This document shows positions 43,898 through 55,950 of a stretch of 64,000 nucleotides of DNA, piece by piece. The position numbers and the translations under genes are program-made. Under the pieces are notes generated by a model that was not told the DNA's origin, did not search any database, and saw only the letters and a list, made by a program, of their open reading frames with translations. How positions within the stretch are numbered: position 1 is the first letter of the stretch; every line of letters starts with the position of its first letter. Location of the stretch: NCBI GenBank assembly GCA_028673005.1, contig CM054118.1:6908410-6972409 (forward strand), given 5' to 3'. This DNA comes from Tanypteryx hageni (Eukaryota > Arthropoda > Insecta > Odonata > Petaluridae).

Positions 43898-46800
43898 TTT
43901 ATCACCCATTCTCTCATATGATCTGCGAGGTATCGATTAAAAAATCTATTTCGATAGAGATCATCATTTACTACAATATAGTCCCCGAGGCTATAGTTTC
44001 GGGAATAAAAATTCGCGAATCAACTAATCTTTCGATACTGTTCCATACGTATTTCCCATTAAGAATGCCTTTGAAATCTCTGCGTATTCCATTCATGGAG
44101 TATATTTTTCCATCTTGTTAAGAGGGGGTTCTGTTTCCTAAGAGAATTTAATCAATCATATGAAAGCAGATTGAGAAATCATGTCTCAAATACAAATAAT
44201 AAATTTTAGGAAACCTAATGTGCATTTGAGCTGCAGCCGTAGTCAGTGGTGATACTCCGACGGTAGAGTTTGAAAATTATTGCTTTGAATCAGCATTGAT
44301 CGTGGCTGATTTGGGCATCAGGTTTTACGCAAATAACTGTTAAACCTTTAAAAAAGTAGAAACACGAATGTACGGAAATACAATACACATATGCGGAGAA
44401 AAAACAATAGCGAGGTAATGATTTGAAAGAGGAAATGATTATTCTTTTTTATTTTCCAATTACCGCAAGTCCAGATGAATCTCTCATAGCTCGGCATACG
44501 CCTGGTACACACCGTTCCATTCTCCCACCGGTGATTCGAGTTTGTTTGAACACTCGCAATCGGAACGGAATACGAATGAGGGAATCTGTACCGACAATGT
44601 CGAGCCGCGCTTCCCCTTGGGGGAAATACAATCGTTTCGAGTCCCTTTGCGTAACTTATCTCGCCATCCCAGTTTTAAAAAATGCAAATATAGTCCTCTT
44701 CTGCAGGTCACAGTTTTTTGTTTTCCAAAATAACAAACGCCGAAATCTGCTAGCTTTTTAACTATTTGTTTACAGTGAGAGTGTTTAGTGCAATAAATGT
44801 CAGTTACATAATAGATAATTGCATTAAAACATATCTATTCATGGCAAAATTATTTTCAGAGAAGATGTCGGAAGGAGATTAGGATAGGTCCGTAAATTAT
44901 GCGATATTCAAGAGTAAAATTTCGGTATAGTTTTCCAGTAAATTGGCAGTTCTGAGACAGCTACGCAATATTATATATCATTTAACTAGATTTTTAATTA
45001 TTTACGAACTGAAGAACTTCACGAGAAATTCTGTCAATATAATTAGGAGTAGAATTTTAGAATTTGACTCCCGGATGCATGGCAACCCTGATTATCCCCA
45101 TTATGTCATTTTCTTCCGACACTATAAACAAAAATTTTTAAGTCCAGGCTGAGTGAAAGCCTCAAACATGAAGGCTAAAATTGGATTCGATTTTGTTATT
45201 ATTGACAGATATGGGTCGGTATATGAGATAAAAATAATGAGAAATAGGAAGAGGGGACGTAAATTCGGGAATAACTTCTTACCTTATGTGAAAATGATAA
45301 TTCGGAGTCCGTGACTCAGAGGGGGTGGTGTTATGATAGAGAATCTGAAACTCCAATTCCGGTGACAAATCAAAGCTTAGGGACACGTCATCCCGCAGCA
45401 TATGCTGATAAGTTATATAAAACACAACACTGTCTATTAGTTTTCAATTTGAAACGATAGAAGAGCTTTCTATTTCAACCGTTGAAAGCACTTGTTCCGT
45501 ATGAACAACTGCCAAGCGCCTCTATAACGACTCAGCCACCGGTTAAATATTTTAAGCTGTTTCCGGTCCGCCAGTCGTTCCGTCCAGCTATAACGAGAAT
45601 GACGAATCAGCCTCAGGGAATACCTATCAAACCTCTCTCTTCCCTCCCACCCTCGCATCCCTTACCCCCTCCCTCCCTCTCTCTCTCTCTTTATCTCTTT
45701 GCGGTTAAAATTAGCCCCAAATCCTCGTTCCATTGGAATCCCAGATATCCGCATTCATATTCGACGGGGCCACGGCTGATGCCGGGAGGAACACGGTTTA
45801 CCTTGGGCAAACGAGTTTGCCGATCCTAATTGAGGTTTGCGGATACCGATGACCGATTGGTCGGTCGAAAGCGTGCTCTTGTGTGCTCTCGTTTCCAGAC
45901 GTTGTGGTTTCGGGTTCGAAGATCGCCAGGGGCGCGCACGTTTGGAGATATTTTGCGGGTTAAGGAGGGGGACCTTTATCTCGAGAGTGAGAGTACGAGT
46001 TAGGCTCGCTGTGTAAACTCGGTAGCTTTAAACGAATAGGGAAATTTATCATCCCGCGACCGGTGCTTGTGTCTGCGCTCGCTTTATCTCCTTCGCGCTG
46101 GAGAAATAGGAGTTTTTCACTCTTGATTTTTATGAAAATTGGTCAGATTTACGATTACTGTGCAGGAAACCTACGGAAAATGTATTGACCACGAAGGTAG
46201 CGCAAAATGTGTTCTCTAGGTTCATAACTGTAAAACATGCAAATAGCGGCGATTTAAAATCACTCAGACCTTGGATCTGTTTATACTATTTATCGTACTA
46301 CGTATAGTTTTGATTGCGGCCATATAGTTGATGAAATGTGTCCATTTGGCTATAATTTAATTCGTTAAAATTTACCTACCATTCATAACTACGCGCGTAT
46401 ATGTTAATTTAAGATTCATCTGATACCAGATTAATATATTTAACTATTTAAGGCTTTTGTTGGTAACTTGACGAAATTATATTGCTTAGTAAGGATTTCA
46501 TTTACGTTTGGTTTTTAACGAAACCTCCAAGGCAATTAAATTTTGCTTACACTGAAGCAAAAAAAGAGCTGGATGGCGCATCATTATCGTGTCGATTAAA
46601 CTCTAGAATTTCTCAAACGCCGGAGTTTAGTGGTCTAATATCGGAGATGAATTCCATCAAACATTATTTGCAGAACAAGCGACTGAATCAATTTATAAAG
46701 GTTGAATTAGGCGTATTTTTATTCGATTGTACTCTGCTCAACTAAAAGTTTTCTTTTGATATTACGCGCTCTCGAGAGTTCCATAAAAGCGCGCGTGGCG

Positions 46801-47180
46801 CTATGATACTAAGCTTCTTAGATTTTTCGTAGAAATTGTAGAAAAAAGTAAAGTCGTTTCGAATATTAGTTAATGGTATATATGAAGGACTCTTGCAAAC
46901 ATAAAACGATCGAGTGGACGAGGTTTGCGTTCCTACGCAAATTAGCCGCTCGCAGACGAAATTAACCTGCCGCGGATTCATTGACCGGTTGGAATGGGAT
47001 TTAGTCAAGCGTTTCATGGTCAAAGTAGTGAACGTACAGCGTTTATTGGATTCAAGCCGTAATATGAATTTGATTATTCACTTTGGAAGTTTTTGATTTT
47101 TAAATAGGGTTACAGATCGATGCATCAAAGTTTTAAAATAAACGTCAAACCTAGTCTAAGCGCTCGAGAAAACTAATTTT
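43898..47180. other. Long stretch with no recognisable gene
   Basis: No domain-bearing frame or transposon ends that I can support. A more GC-balanced, apparently non-repetitive part lies at about 45690-46100. A short CCCTCC-rich run is at 45640-45700. Confidence 0.4.
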
Positions 47181-47582
47181 AAAAAATCTGATGTGGCCAC
47201 CACATGACTTTCTCCATACCTGTATTATTTCTAAAAATTCTAAATAGGTTACGTGATAATAAACATTTTAAGGAACTGCGAGAAAAATTTAAACTACAAA
47301 GAATAGAAATATACTCAAACCATAGTCTTCTGATATTGGATACACACCCGAAACTCAACAATTAATAGAATAAAATGAGCGTTATTATCAAGGGGAGACT
47401 ACGACCTTCACGGATTCTGATGAAACGCGAGCACGCGATTCTGCGTCGAAAATAAGGAGACCCGCGTCTCAGGGTTTTTGTGTATGGGTCCTTGGGTTCG
47501 AGAAATCAACGTCGGAAATATCTAAAAACATCGTATGCAACTTAATAGGCTCCATTGTCGAAATCTTGTTAAAAAGGGAATT

Positions 47583-47637
47583 GCGGATGGGACAGTGTGT
47601 CTAGCTCCTACGGCGTAGGCCTGGGTTTGATCCCATG
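47583..47637 (+). promoter_or_regulatory. tRNA-like A/B boxes in the left arm
   Basis: ATGGGACAGTGTGTCTAGC resembles an A box region and GGGTTTGATCCC a B box, at tRNA-like spacing. The right arm holds the better version. Confidence 0.4.
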
Positions 47638-48120
47638 TTTTGTTTATTTTTAATTATCCAGGCGTTATTTGCAAGGTAATATTTTCCGGTAATAAATACG
47701 CTGTACTGTAATTTTTATTTGGAGGTAATGAACGCCGTAACATATAATAATGAGTATTTTCAATATTGCAGTCAATGAAAAAATGGTTCGCAGCATGATA
47801 AATGCCGTTGCTTAAGAATGGTCATCTATAATTATACATTATTGTTATATTAACTACATATTGTTGATAATATTAACCTTGCCTTGGCGGGCAGCTTTGG
47901 AAGAGAAAGTAATGAATATTGTGAATTTCCTTTAATATTTTGCATACGCAAACGTGAAAAGAACACAAAAGTTAACTGTTAAAGAATTTAAATTTCCCAT
48001 TATTATAGGTTTCTGCGTTCATTACCTCCAAATAAAAATTATACAGCAAAGTTATACTGGGAGAATATTACTTTACAAAGAACGCTACGCTTGGATAATT
48101 AAAAAAAACGAAACATTTGT

Positions 48121-48175
48121 GATCGAACCCATGCCCCCGCCGTAGGAGCTACGCACGCTATCCAATAATCCATTC
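48121..48175 (-). promoter_or_regulatory. tRNA-like A/B boxes in the right arm
   Basis: Minus strand: TTGGATAGCGTGCGTAGC followed by GGGTTCGATC, fitting A and B boxes of pol III promoters. No closed cloverleaf is evident. Confidence 0.45.
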
Positions 48176-48905
48176 CCTTTCTTAAGAACAATTCGACAAT
48201 GAGGACAATTAAGTTACATACGATGTTTATGGATATTTACGAAGCTGATTTCTTGATCTCAAGGGTCCATTCACAAAAACTCCTTGCTACACGGGTAGCC
48301 TCTCCTTGTAAAACGTAACTAAGCGTAAATCGTCTATAATAGTCGCCGGTATGTGGTGGTGGCAGCTAAATAATTAGTTTTAAAAATATCACTTAAACAA
48401 TGCAATATATTGGAAAATGTTTCGAACAAAGATTGTATAAAATTAAATTTCCTACGACTTTTATTCAAGTACTATTTTACATTCATCAAATATTAAAGGA
48501 AATATTTTAAATAAATGGAATATCTCCTTAACAATGCGTTATACAAAAAAATGTTTCGAACAATAGTTATAGAGAATAATATTATCTATGAAGTTTACAA
48601 TAAACAACATTTACATTTTTGAAGATTTAAAAGAGTTATTATTTGCCAAAAACCAAAACATGACTAGAGTAAACATCCACTTCGGGTTGAGCGATTGCTG
48701 CCAAAATCTAATCATCTCTTTATTATATAGTATTATTTCTAAATTTAAAGTTTGGTATTGATACAAGTGTAATTTTTTGACAGACAGACACAGACACCAT
48801 CGAGAAAATAGTCAAAACGTGTTCAGGGGACCTTAAAACATACATTTCCGTTGAAATAAGGAATTCCTATGAAACTCTTTGTTTTCTTTTTTCCTCGCTT
48901 TTTTA

Positions 48906-50783
48906 TTTGTTTCACGAGCTAATAAACATCAACTTCGCTCACTCGTGTTACCTTCAGTGTGAACTGATATCACCTTTTTGATAGCCAAGAGTTTGTACAT
49001 AGAATTATTTTCTTATAATGTAGAAAGCGTTAATATCTTCAAGCAAAAAGAAAAAAATTTGGTTCAAAAATCTTTTATGGAGGATGCTACTTGTTCAAAA
49101 ATAAAATGGCCGAAAATCTGCCCTATCCTTAGTTTTTCTTCGTTTATAATTAAACCGTGTTATAATTACTATAGTTATTTAGAGCTAGAGATAGGTGTAT
49201 GGAATCTGAGGACATTTGTTTAGTAGTTGAGATGGTGGTTTGCTATAAAGATATACAGTTAAAACTTTTTATTCATAATGTTTAGGATCGGAATGGTTCC
49301 GAACTTTCCGAACCACGGGTGGTTCGTTTATAATGACTACTGTTACTGTGCACACTACTAGAGTCAGAATTTTATACTATATATGAGGTTGCTCATACAA
49401 ACATTTTTATTTTCCCAATCCGGATGGAATCATGGATGAAACGGACAGTTTTTGCGTTTCACAGACGTTTTCAACATAAAAAAATGTTATCTTATAACGC
49501 AGTATTGAAAACGCCATCCACGACATATTTCCGGAAGACAGATGTTTTCCGGATTTGTCACAAATTCCGGAACTATTTCGGACTACAGAGGTTTCACTGC
49601 ATTAATAGAGGGGTAGCCTAAATTATTTATAACTGCGATTAAATGGATCCCTGCTGTTGCAATATGCATTTTGCTGAAGAGTTGATGAGGCCTGGTTGAG
49701 ATAGGTCTGCTTCAAACTTCCACCCTAATCTTACGACCGCTATCGGCGTTTCTCGAATTGCGTCACACCTCTTTCTTTGACTATATATCAACACAGCAAG
49801 TGATGGCGGAGGCAAGCTTAATTTTCAAAGTCGCCAAAAAACATGGTCGCGAAAGCAAATCCACCGCCCGCAACGCGCTGTCGATGCAGATAGATTCATT
49901 ACGCACTCTCTCTCCCGCTGTCAACAGTTGAGCAGTAATTGGGGATCGCTTTATTTGCAAAGGCCGCGGAATATGTAAATCCGTCGTAAGAGGCGCATTG
50001 CTGAATCGCGCGCCATTCGGCCGTGAAACGTCCTCATATTCTGCGCCGAAGAGGTTATGAATTCGCTAAGGCGTGCATCACTATGCTCCAGGCGGTGGAT
50101 TACGATGCTTGCGGATTAACGGCGAGGTTTAGTTCGGAAGTCCACCGCGGGAGGGCGGTTTTACTGCCCCTTCACGCGTCGGAGGTAACGATTGCCGCCA
50201 TGACGATTGGTGGGTCGTTCTCGTCGGGTCAGCCTCTCGTTAAGTTATTTGGGATGACGTTGTTGTACATTTGTAGGGCCTGATATAGCAATAGTCGTTA
50301 ACGGATGTAGATTTCGAGATTATAGATGATGGAGGGTACTTCGAGAATTGTAGATGCATCCAGTTATTTTGTCTCCCGTTGGAAGTGTGCCTCAGCTGCG
50401 GTTAGCAGCCAACATATCGATGGTTATCAGAGGCAGAAATTATTCTCGCGATAATACGCCTAAAGTTAATTGAAAGCTACTTATTTAAGGGACGAAGCAA
50501 TAATTTGAACACACTCTTGGTCAGACCGAAACAAATTCTCTGATGAAATTGATTCTTATTCGTTTCGAATTTCATTTGCAAAATTAATGCTTATATTCAC
50601 TCCGCCATTATTTAATCATTGCGTTGAATTGGAAAAAACGAATACACGAACTAGTCAAAATTTAATTCTGTTACTTTATGAATATAACTTAAGAGAAGGA
50701 TTTATAAATAGATCGATTAATATGATTTGCAAATTTACGTCAGAGCTTGAAGGAAGCTGTATGATTATATCATTATACATTTA
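48906..50783. other. No recognisable gene
   Basis: AT-rich with a more GC-balanced part at about 49790-50290. The open frame at 50023-50283 has no domain I know. Confidence 0.4.
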
Positions 50784-50799
50784 CTAGGGGCTCCGCCCC
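50784..50799 (-). other. Helitron-like 3' terminus (hairpin plus CTAG)
   Basis: Minus strand: GGGGCGGAGCCCC (50799-50787) forms a 5-bp all-GC stem, the terminal CTAG ends at 50784, and the next base is T. Helitrons end in CTRR after a hairpin and insert next to T. The hairpin is shorter and closer to the end than in typical cases. Confidence 0.6.
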
Positions 50800-51067
50800 T
50801 GCTCGCTGCGGTCGCCAACCCTGATGGCAGCTTCGCCCTCCAGACCCTTGGCCTGCTTCGCGCGCTCTCCTCTTCCATTGCGAGCGGATTGCTCAATATA
50901 TTACTCTTACTCCGCCAATCGTTTATCTACGCCAAAATACTCAAGTCACCATTATTTTTAAGCTATAAAATTGTTACAGTTTTTATCTTGCTTGTATATA
51001 TGGGCCAATCCCTCCGGACCTCGCGGCCCATCCTCTTCCATCACTGAGGTAAAAATATAACTCATTA

Positions 51068-51806
51068 TTAGTAGTGCACCGAATATCAAAATTGCCGAAT
51101 TACGAATACCGAATAACTAACCGAATTCTGTTACAGCTGAATAACAAATACCCAATAAATAACCGAATACTGATACTGCTGAATACCGAATATTCACCCA
51201 CCGAATATCCACATATAAAAACCTACTTGGCAAATTAATTTCAGTAAAATAATTATTATTGGAAGTTTATAAAATACCTATTAAATCAGTATCATAATGA
51301 ACTCAGGTGTTTGGAATTTAGAATTTTTACTGTGCCTTATTGTTTCCTAATTATAGAAAAATTATTTGAGGGCGTTTTAATTTTTGTGTGATCATAATTA
51401 TGTGTGGCTACTATGTGATGGAAAATATTTCACTTCAGTAATAAATGTTCCTATTTGAGTGGTGGTTCTTGGAATTTAATTTCGCTATTAGGCTTTGGCT
51501 TGTTATCAAATTTACCTCCATTTCCAATACTTTCGAGAAACATTTTTATGGTTGTTTTATTCTTTCTCGTTTTTAATCTTTTGTGTTTTTCAGTCTGCAA
51601 TAAAAGTGGAATATTTTAAGAAGTTTACTCAATTTAATGATTTAATTTTCAATTTTTGCTGCTCATTATTCGGTTTGATATTTGGTAAATTTTATCCGAA
51701 TTCGAATACCAAACCGAATATCCATTTTGCCAAATTCCGAATACTACCGAATTCAGAATAGCGGAAAAAATGGCCGAATACCGAGTATTTTTCGGTACAT
51801 ACCTAC
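51068..51806. mobile_element. hAT-like MITE with CGAATACCGAAT-type ends
   Basis: Left end TAGTAGTGCACCGAATATC and reverse-complemented right end TAGTAGGTATGTACCGAAA, each followed by repeated CCGAATA words. No coding region. No clear target duplication. It lies inside the Helitron relic. Confidence 0.55.
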
Positions 51807-52028
51807 TATCTTTTGATTTATTAATACTTCATCGTACACAATATTTGAATCGTGTGTTTCAGTGTCGATTTCAGGTCCAGTAACTTTAACTTTGAGACTA
51901 GCCATGAATCTGCACCGAGAGAGGGACACGTATAGCTGACCGTGACCAAAGATTGGCTTATTTTGATCGATGTGAATACCCAATCAGTTAAATGTTTCGC
52001 ATTGAGATTTAATAACACTCGGACGCCC
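51753..52028 (-). pseudogene. Helitron helicase C-terminus
   Basis: Reads SVIKSQCETFN, a stop, then LGIHIDQNKPIFGHGQLYVS with LSRC. This matches the last Pif1-type helicase motifs, usually TINKSQGQTF and HGQLYVALSR. The N-terminal rest is at 54781-55760, with a piggyBac relic and a LINE-A copy between them. Confidence 0.8.
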
Positions 52029-52900
52029 GGACTCACACCTAGGAAGCCAACCGGGTCAATTTGACCCGTACTATGAAATATCACCTTTTATAGTTCAAAA
52101 TTGTCAAGTTAAAAGCGCTACATTATTTTCGTCAACTTAACAATTATTATTTATGTTTTTGTTTAGTAAATTTTGGCAAACTGATACATTTATGGTCAAA
52201 AATGTTTGTAACATTTTTTCAAAAAGAAAGTTGTTTTATAGTAATTTTTCAAATTGATAAATATTTTACTGCTCTCTTTAGAGAATGTGCGCCTAAAGAA
52301 AAAAATATTTGAAAAACACACAAGGATTGCATATCAGCGAAGAACGCAAAAAAAACTTATGCTCAAGTAATATAAAGCAGACCCATATGCACCAACATGA
52401 AGAATAAATTGGGTAGAGGTAGCAACAAAATGTACATAATTAAAATATACTGAGATAAACACGCTAATTATAAAAAGGCATTATTAGTCGGATATGCATA
52501 GCGGTAATGCATTCAGGTTGAAAGCACTCGTTTTGCTTACAAATACTACGAAAAGGTGGATTTATAACTAATTTAATAAACTAACGCTAATTATAAATAG
52601 TAAGTATTAGACTATACCATGTAACAACAAAAATATTTTGGACCTGAAAAATAAATCTCTTAGACAAATATTTGTGACGAACAAACGAAGCTTCGAAATA
52701 ATATAACAAAATTATTATTCTTTTATCGCATTAGTGAGGCGACGCAAGTGTAACGCATTTTGCCCTTGCACTTCCCAGAAACTATTTTTTTGCATACTGT
52801 GCATTTGGTTGAGATTTAATTTTACCTGCAATTTTCCCTGATCTGGCATTTTCGCCCTTTTCAAACAACTTCTTCCAAATCAGATCCTTTGCCTTAATTA

Positions 52901-53173
52901 TCATAATTTCGCAGCTTTTTCATGTACGTACTTCACTCGTATCTTCTCTGCAAGTTTTCTGATGAATTTTCTCCACGAAGTATTATTACCAGTGACAGCA
53001 TTTATTGCCACTAAATCAAGAATATTATAATAGGTATGTCCATTAAACACATCCTCGGGGATTTTATTGAGTTCCTCGAGAATCTCATCAGAATATAAAT
53101 CGCGTCTACGAGTCATTTTTCGGACACTATTCTGTGCAAATGCACGTGAAGCCGTCTGCACAATATTGCGCAT
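52901..53173 (-). pseudogene. PiggyBac transposase C-terminal fragment
   Basis: A 90-residue stretch with NGHTYYNILDLVAINA then SWRKFIRKLAEKI, the helix region near the end of piggyBac-like transposases, followed after stops by a decayed Cys-rich tail (about 52740-52870). The catalytic aspartates are not in this piece. Inactive. Confidence 0.72.
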
Positions 53174-53304
53174 CCAAATACAACCAGGGACTGATCAAAG
53201 TGCTTGTTGACATAAAATGAGTGGATGACAATATCTGCAAGTTCAAACCTGCTCACACAATGTTACGTTTTTGGGACAGAAGACGATCAAGTGATGATTA
53301 GGAG

Positions 53305-53480
53305 ATGGAATTGAGGAGGGAGGGAGGGGGAGGGAGGGAGAGAGGGGGAGGGAGGGAGAGAGGGGGAGGGAGGGAGAGAGGGGGAGGGAGGGAGAGAGGG
53401 CGAGGGAGGGAGAGAGGGGAGAGGGAGAGAGGGGGGGGGGGGAGGGAGAGAGGGGGGGAGAGGGGGAGGGAGGAAGAGGA
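53305..53480 (+). repeat. GGGAGGGAGAGAGG repeat
   Basis: Purine-only tract with many runs of three or more G, including a run of about twelve G near 53430. Open frames rich in G, E and R on the plus strand, or S, P and L on the minus strand, are artefacts. Confidence 0.92.
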
Positions 53481-53706
53481 GAGAGAGGAACTCAGGGTTA
53501 AATGCAAGGAGCAGCTGAAAAATAGCAATCCAGTATCATTAGCTGCGAAAACATGGAAGCGTTTTCGCATTGCATGTTGATGAAAATACGTTTCATTCTA
53601 CACTCGGGTCAAAATGACCCGTTCGGGCGTCATAGGTAAATTTATTTATAATTCATGAAATACTGTAATTACAAGATTAAAATCTTTTGTGGGTAAATAC
53701 CTTCTA

Positions 53707-54779
53707 CCTTCGTAGACTGGCAGAAGGCCTTTGATAGAGTAAATTGGGTAAAGTTGATGAAGATATTAAAGGATATAAGTGTAGACTGGAAAGACAGGAG
53801 ACTGATTAGGAATCTATATGCGAATCAAGTTGTAAAGGTCAGGTTGGAGAATGTGGACACCTGCGGAATAAATATCGGTAGAGTTGTAAGACAAGGCTGC
53901 TGCCTATCGCCAACCCTATTCAATATATATGGAGAAAGTCTAAAGCAAGAAGCTTTAGAAGGCACAGGAGATTTAAAAATTGGAGGAAGGTTTATAAGAA
54001 CAGTAAAATACGCAGATGCTTAAGTACTTCTAGCAATAAAGGAAGAGGAGCTACAAAAAATTATAAATAGACTAGTGATAACAGGTAGAAAATACGGTAT
54101 GGAAATAAATACAGAAAAATCCAAGGTCATTCGAATATAGGGTAAAGAAGAGAATCTGAACATAACTATTGGGGGAAAGCCATTAGAACAAGTTTCAGGA
54201 TACAAATACCTTGGAAGTATCATAACACGAGAGGCAAAATGTACGGATGAGATCAAAACTAGAATAGGAAAGCAAAAGCGGCTTTCAGGAGAAAGAAACA
54301 ACTACTTACAGGGAATATAAGGGAAGATATCCGCAAGAAGTTGATAAAATGCTACGTACATTGTACATTGTATGGGGCAGAAACATGGACGCTAAGGAAA
54401 AATGACATCAAATACTTGGAAAGCTGTGAAATGTGGACTTGGAGGAGAATGCTGAAGATAAAATGGACAGATAGGATGAAAAACGATGAAGTTTTACGAA
54501 GAATATTATAAGAATGATTATACAGACTATCAGAAAGAGGAAGGCTAACTGGGTTGGACATTACCTGAGGAGAGAGAGTATGATTAAAGATGTGTTAGAA
54601 GGAAAACTAGACGGAAAAAGGGAAAGAGGTAGGAAAAGATTTCAGCTGATAGACGATCTAAAAGGGAAAGAGAGTTATCAAGATATGAAGAGGACAGCGG
54701 AAAATAGGAGTATATGGAGAGCCAGGTTTAACCAAGATTAATCACGGACCTGTCTACGGACAGACTACCTATGATGATG
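53707..54779 (+). mobile_element. LINE-A copy, 5' truncated, RT core and C-terminus
   Basis: Flanked by the perfect 8-bp duplication ACCTTCTA (53699-53706 and 54780-54787). It starts at the RT motif A block (DWQKAFDRVNW), passes RQGCCLSPTLFNIYGE and KYADA followed by a stop where YADD is expected, and runs to the C-terminus and CTATGATGATG. Lesions include the stop after YADA, a stop before GKEENL, a base loss near 54270 and a short loss near 54507. The copy at 56134-57287 shares all of them. Confidence 0.88.
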
Positions 54780-54780
54780 A

Positions 54781-55760
54781 CCTTCTAAAGGGATTAAAAG
54801 TCACGAGAGAAAATTGGGTATTTAAAGTATTTAAAGAGATTAGAGGTATCGTAACGATATTTGCTTGTTTATCACCAGTCAATATTGAACAGTAAAGAAT
54901 TGATAGATCAATTCTCTGTACGATTAATCGTGGACCATTACATAAGCCATCATTGATGCAAATGTTTCGAATTAACATCACTATAGCGGCTTCTTTCAAC
55001 GTTAACTTTTGTGGCGGTAAACCTGAAGGAGTAAGAGACGCAAGATATTTGGATTGGTAAGGAAAAATGATTCCATTGTTTGTGCCGTGTCCGTTTACGG
55101 CTGTTGTGTAACTGTATCCCTCACAGATAATTTAATCTCCTGGTAATCTATTCAAAACTTTTTCGTCCAATGAATTCACTTCATTGTTTCTCGGAGCGAG
55201 AAGTACGCTGGTTCTCAACTACTCTTTAGTAACGGTGAGGTCGTAGACAGTGGTGACTAAATCGTCTGAGCACAACATTTCTGGGGGGAAATCAATCAAT
55301 CTACTTTACCTTTGCCAATGTCCAACAGCCGCTGACTGAAAGATTAATGCCGTCCGCTCGCATGTTTGCTTTAGAGTAAAGCGTGTAAATAACGGCCAGA
55401 GAGGGAAACTGGTTAACGTTGCCTCCACTATTTGGTGCCTCCACACCCATTTAACTGCCGGTAAAACCTGACAAAAATCTTCGCCCAACAGTATATATTT
55501 GCCTTCAAAGGGCTGGTTACTTCTCATAATTTCTCGGATTATCACGTCTATCATTTGTAAGGTTACCAACGGAATCATGGAGTCTTCGTCCCAAATAAAA
55601 AATCGACTTCTGTGAAAAGTTGTTTCGCTTTCTTGGCTAAGATAACGGGACCAATGTCTCCATCTGCAGTCATACGAAGAGGCAATTTAAAGACATGGTA
55701 AGCTGTTTTCTCTCCGGGGAAAAGAATTGCGGCGATTCCCATCTAGGCTACCGAAACGAT
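54781..55760 (-). pseudogene. Helitron (Pif1-type) helicase, central part
   Basis: Minus-strand blocks in family order: MGIAAILFPGEKTAYHVFKL, IREIMRSNQPFEGKYILLG, EDFCQVLPAVK (usually GGDFRQVLPV), VEATLTSFPLWPLFTRFTLK, SVLLAPRNNEVNSLDEKVLN, SLTPSGLPPQKLTLKEAAIV and NICINDGLCNGPRLIV. The ATP-binding motif would lie just upstream and is not readable. Stops and frame changes are frequent. In the family this helicase acts in rolling-circle transposition. Confidence 0.83.
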
Positions 55761-55950
55761 TTTTTTATGCGAGTGCTTTTGGTGATGATATAGGCACTTG
55801 GAGTTGGCCTTTATAAGGGAGAGTTGTGCCTGATAAGCGCTCTTTTGCATGTAAAGATGAAGAAAATAATGACAATCTCCATTATACGTAGTCAGAGCGC
55901 GACTGACGGGAAAATTCGGCTGCCTCTCGCCTGGCAGAGCTGGGATAACT

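Larger units (their letters stand above)
47393..48309. mobile_element. Element with ~350-bp inverted arms
   Basis: It replaces nothing in the family F host copy, so it is a clean insertion. The left arm from 47393 (AAGGGGAGACTACGACC) matches the reverse complement of the right arm ending near 48306 (AAGGAGAGGCTACCC). Homology continues past AAACATCGTATG, TAGCTCCTACGGCG and TTTTTATTTGGAGGTAATGA to about 47745 and 47998. The middle is AT-rich. Each arm has a tRNA-like block. No transposase; the family is unknown to me. Confidence 0.75.
47182..48905 (-). repeat. Dispersed repeat family F, copy 2, interrupted
   Basis: The left part 47182-47392 (AAAAATCTGATGTGGCCACC, ACATGACTTTC) and the right part 48310-48905 (GTAACTAAGCGTAAATCG through TTTCCGTTGAAAT) together match the uninterrupted copy at 59776-60490. 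The gap between them is an insertion with its own inverted ends (47393-48309). A GACA/CAGA microsatellite at 48779-48800 lies at the family's usual place. Confidence 0.8.
52038..53636 (-). mobile_element. PiggyBac-like relic
   Basis: Left end CCTAGGAAGCCAACCGGGTC and reverse-complemented right end CCTATGACGCCCGAACGGGT are both followed by a CAATTTGACCCG-like palindrome, typical of this superfamily. Inside, on the minus strand, are the C-terminal pieces of a piggyBac transposase. The expected TTAA duplication is not preserved. A G-rich repeat (53305-53480) lies inside. Confidence 0.7.
50784..55830 (-). mobile_element. Helitron relic, interrupted by three other elements
   Basis: Pif1-type helicase fragments lie on the minus strand at 54781-55760 and 51753-52028. 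Further down the same strand is a Helitron-like 3' end: a GGGGC-GGA-GCCCC hairpin, then CTAG, then T. All parts have one orientation and fit one element. A LINE-A copy and a piggyBac relic split the helicase, and a hAT-like MITE lies between helicase and 3' end. The 5' end and the replication-initiator domain are not seen. Confidence 0.7.

Noticed and set aside
50023..50283. Possible host exon
   Set aside because: 86 codons without a known domain, signal or splice pattern that I can support.
53305..53580. Gly/Arg/Glu-rich protein
   Set aside because: Translation of a GGGAGGGAGAGA simple repeat inside a piggyBac relic.
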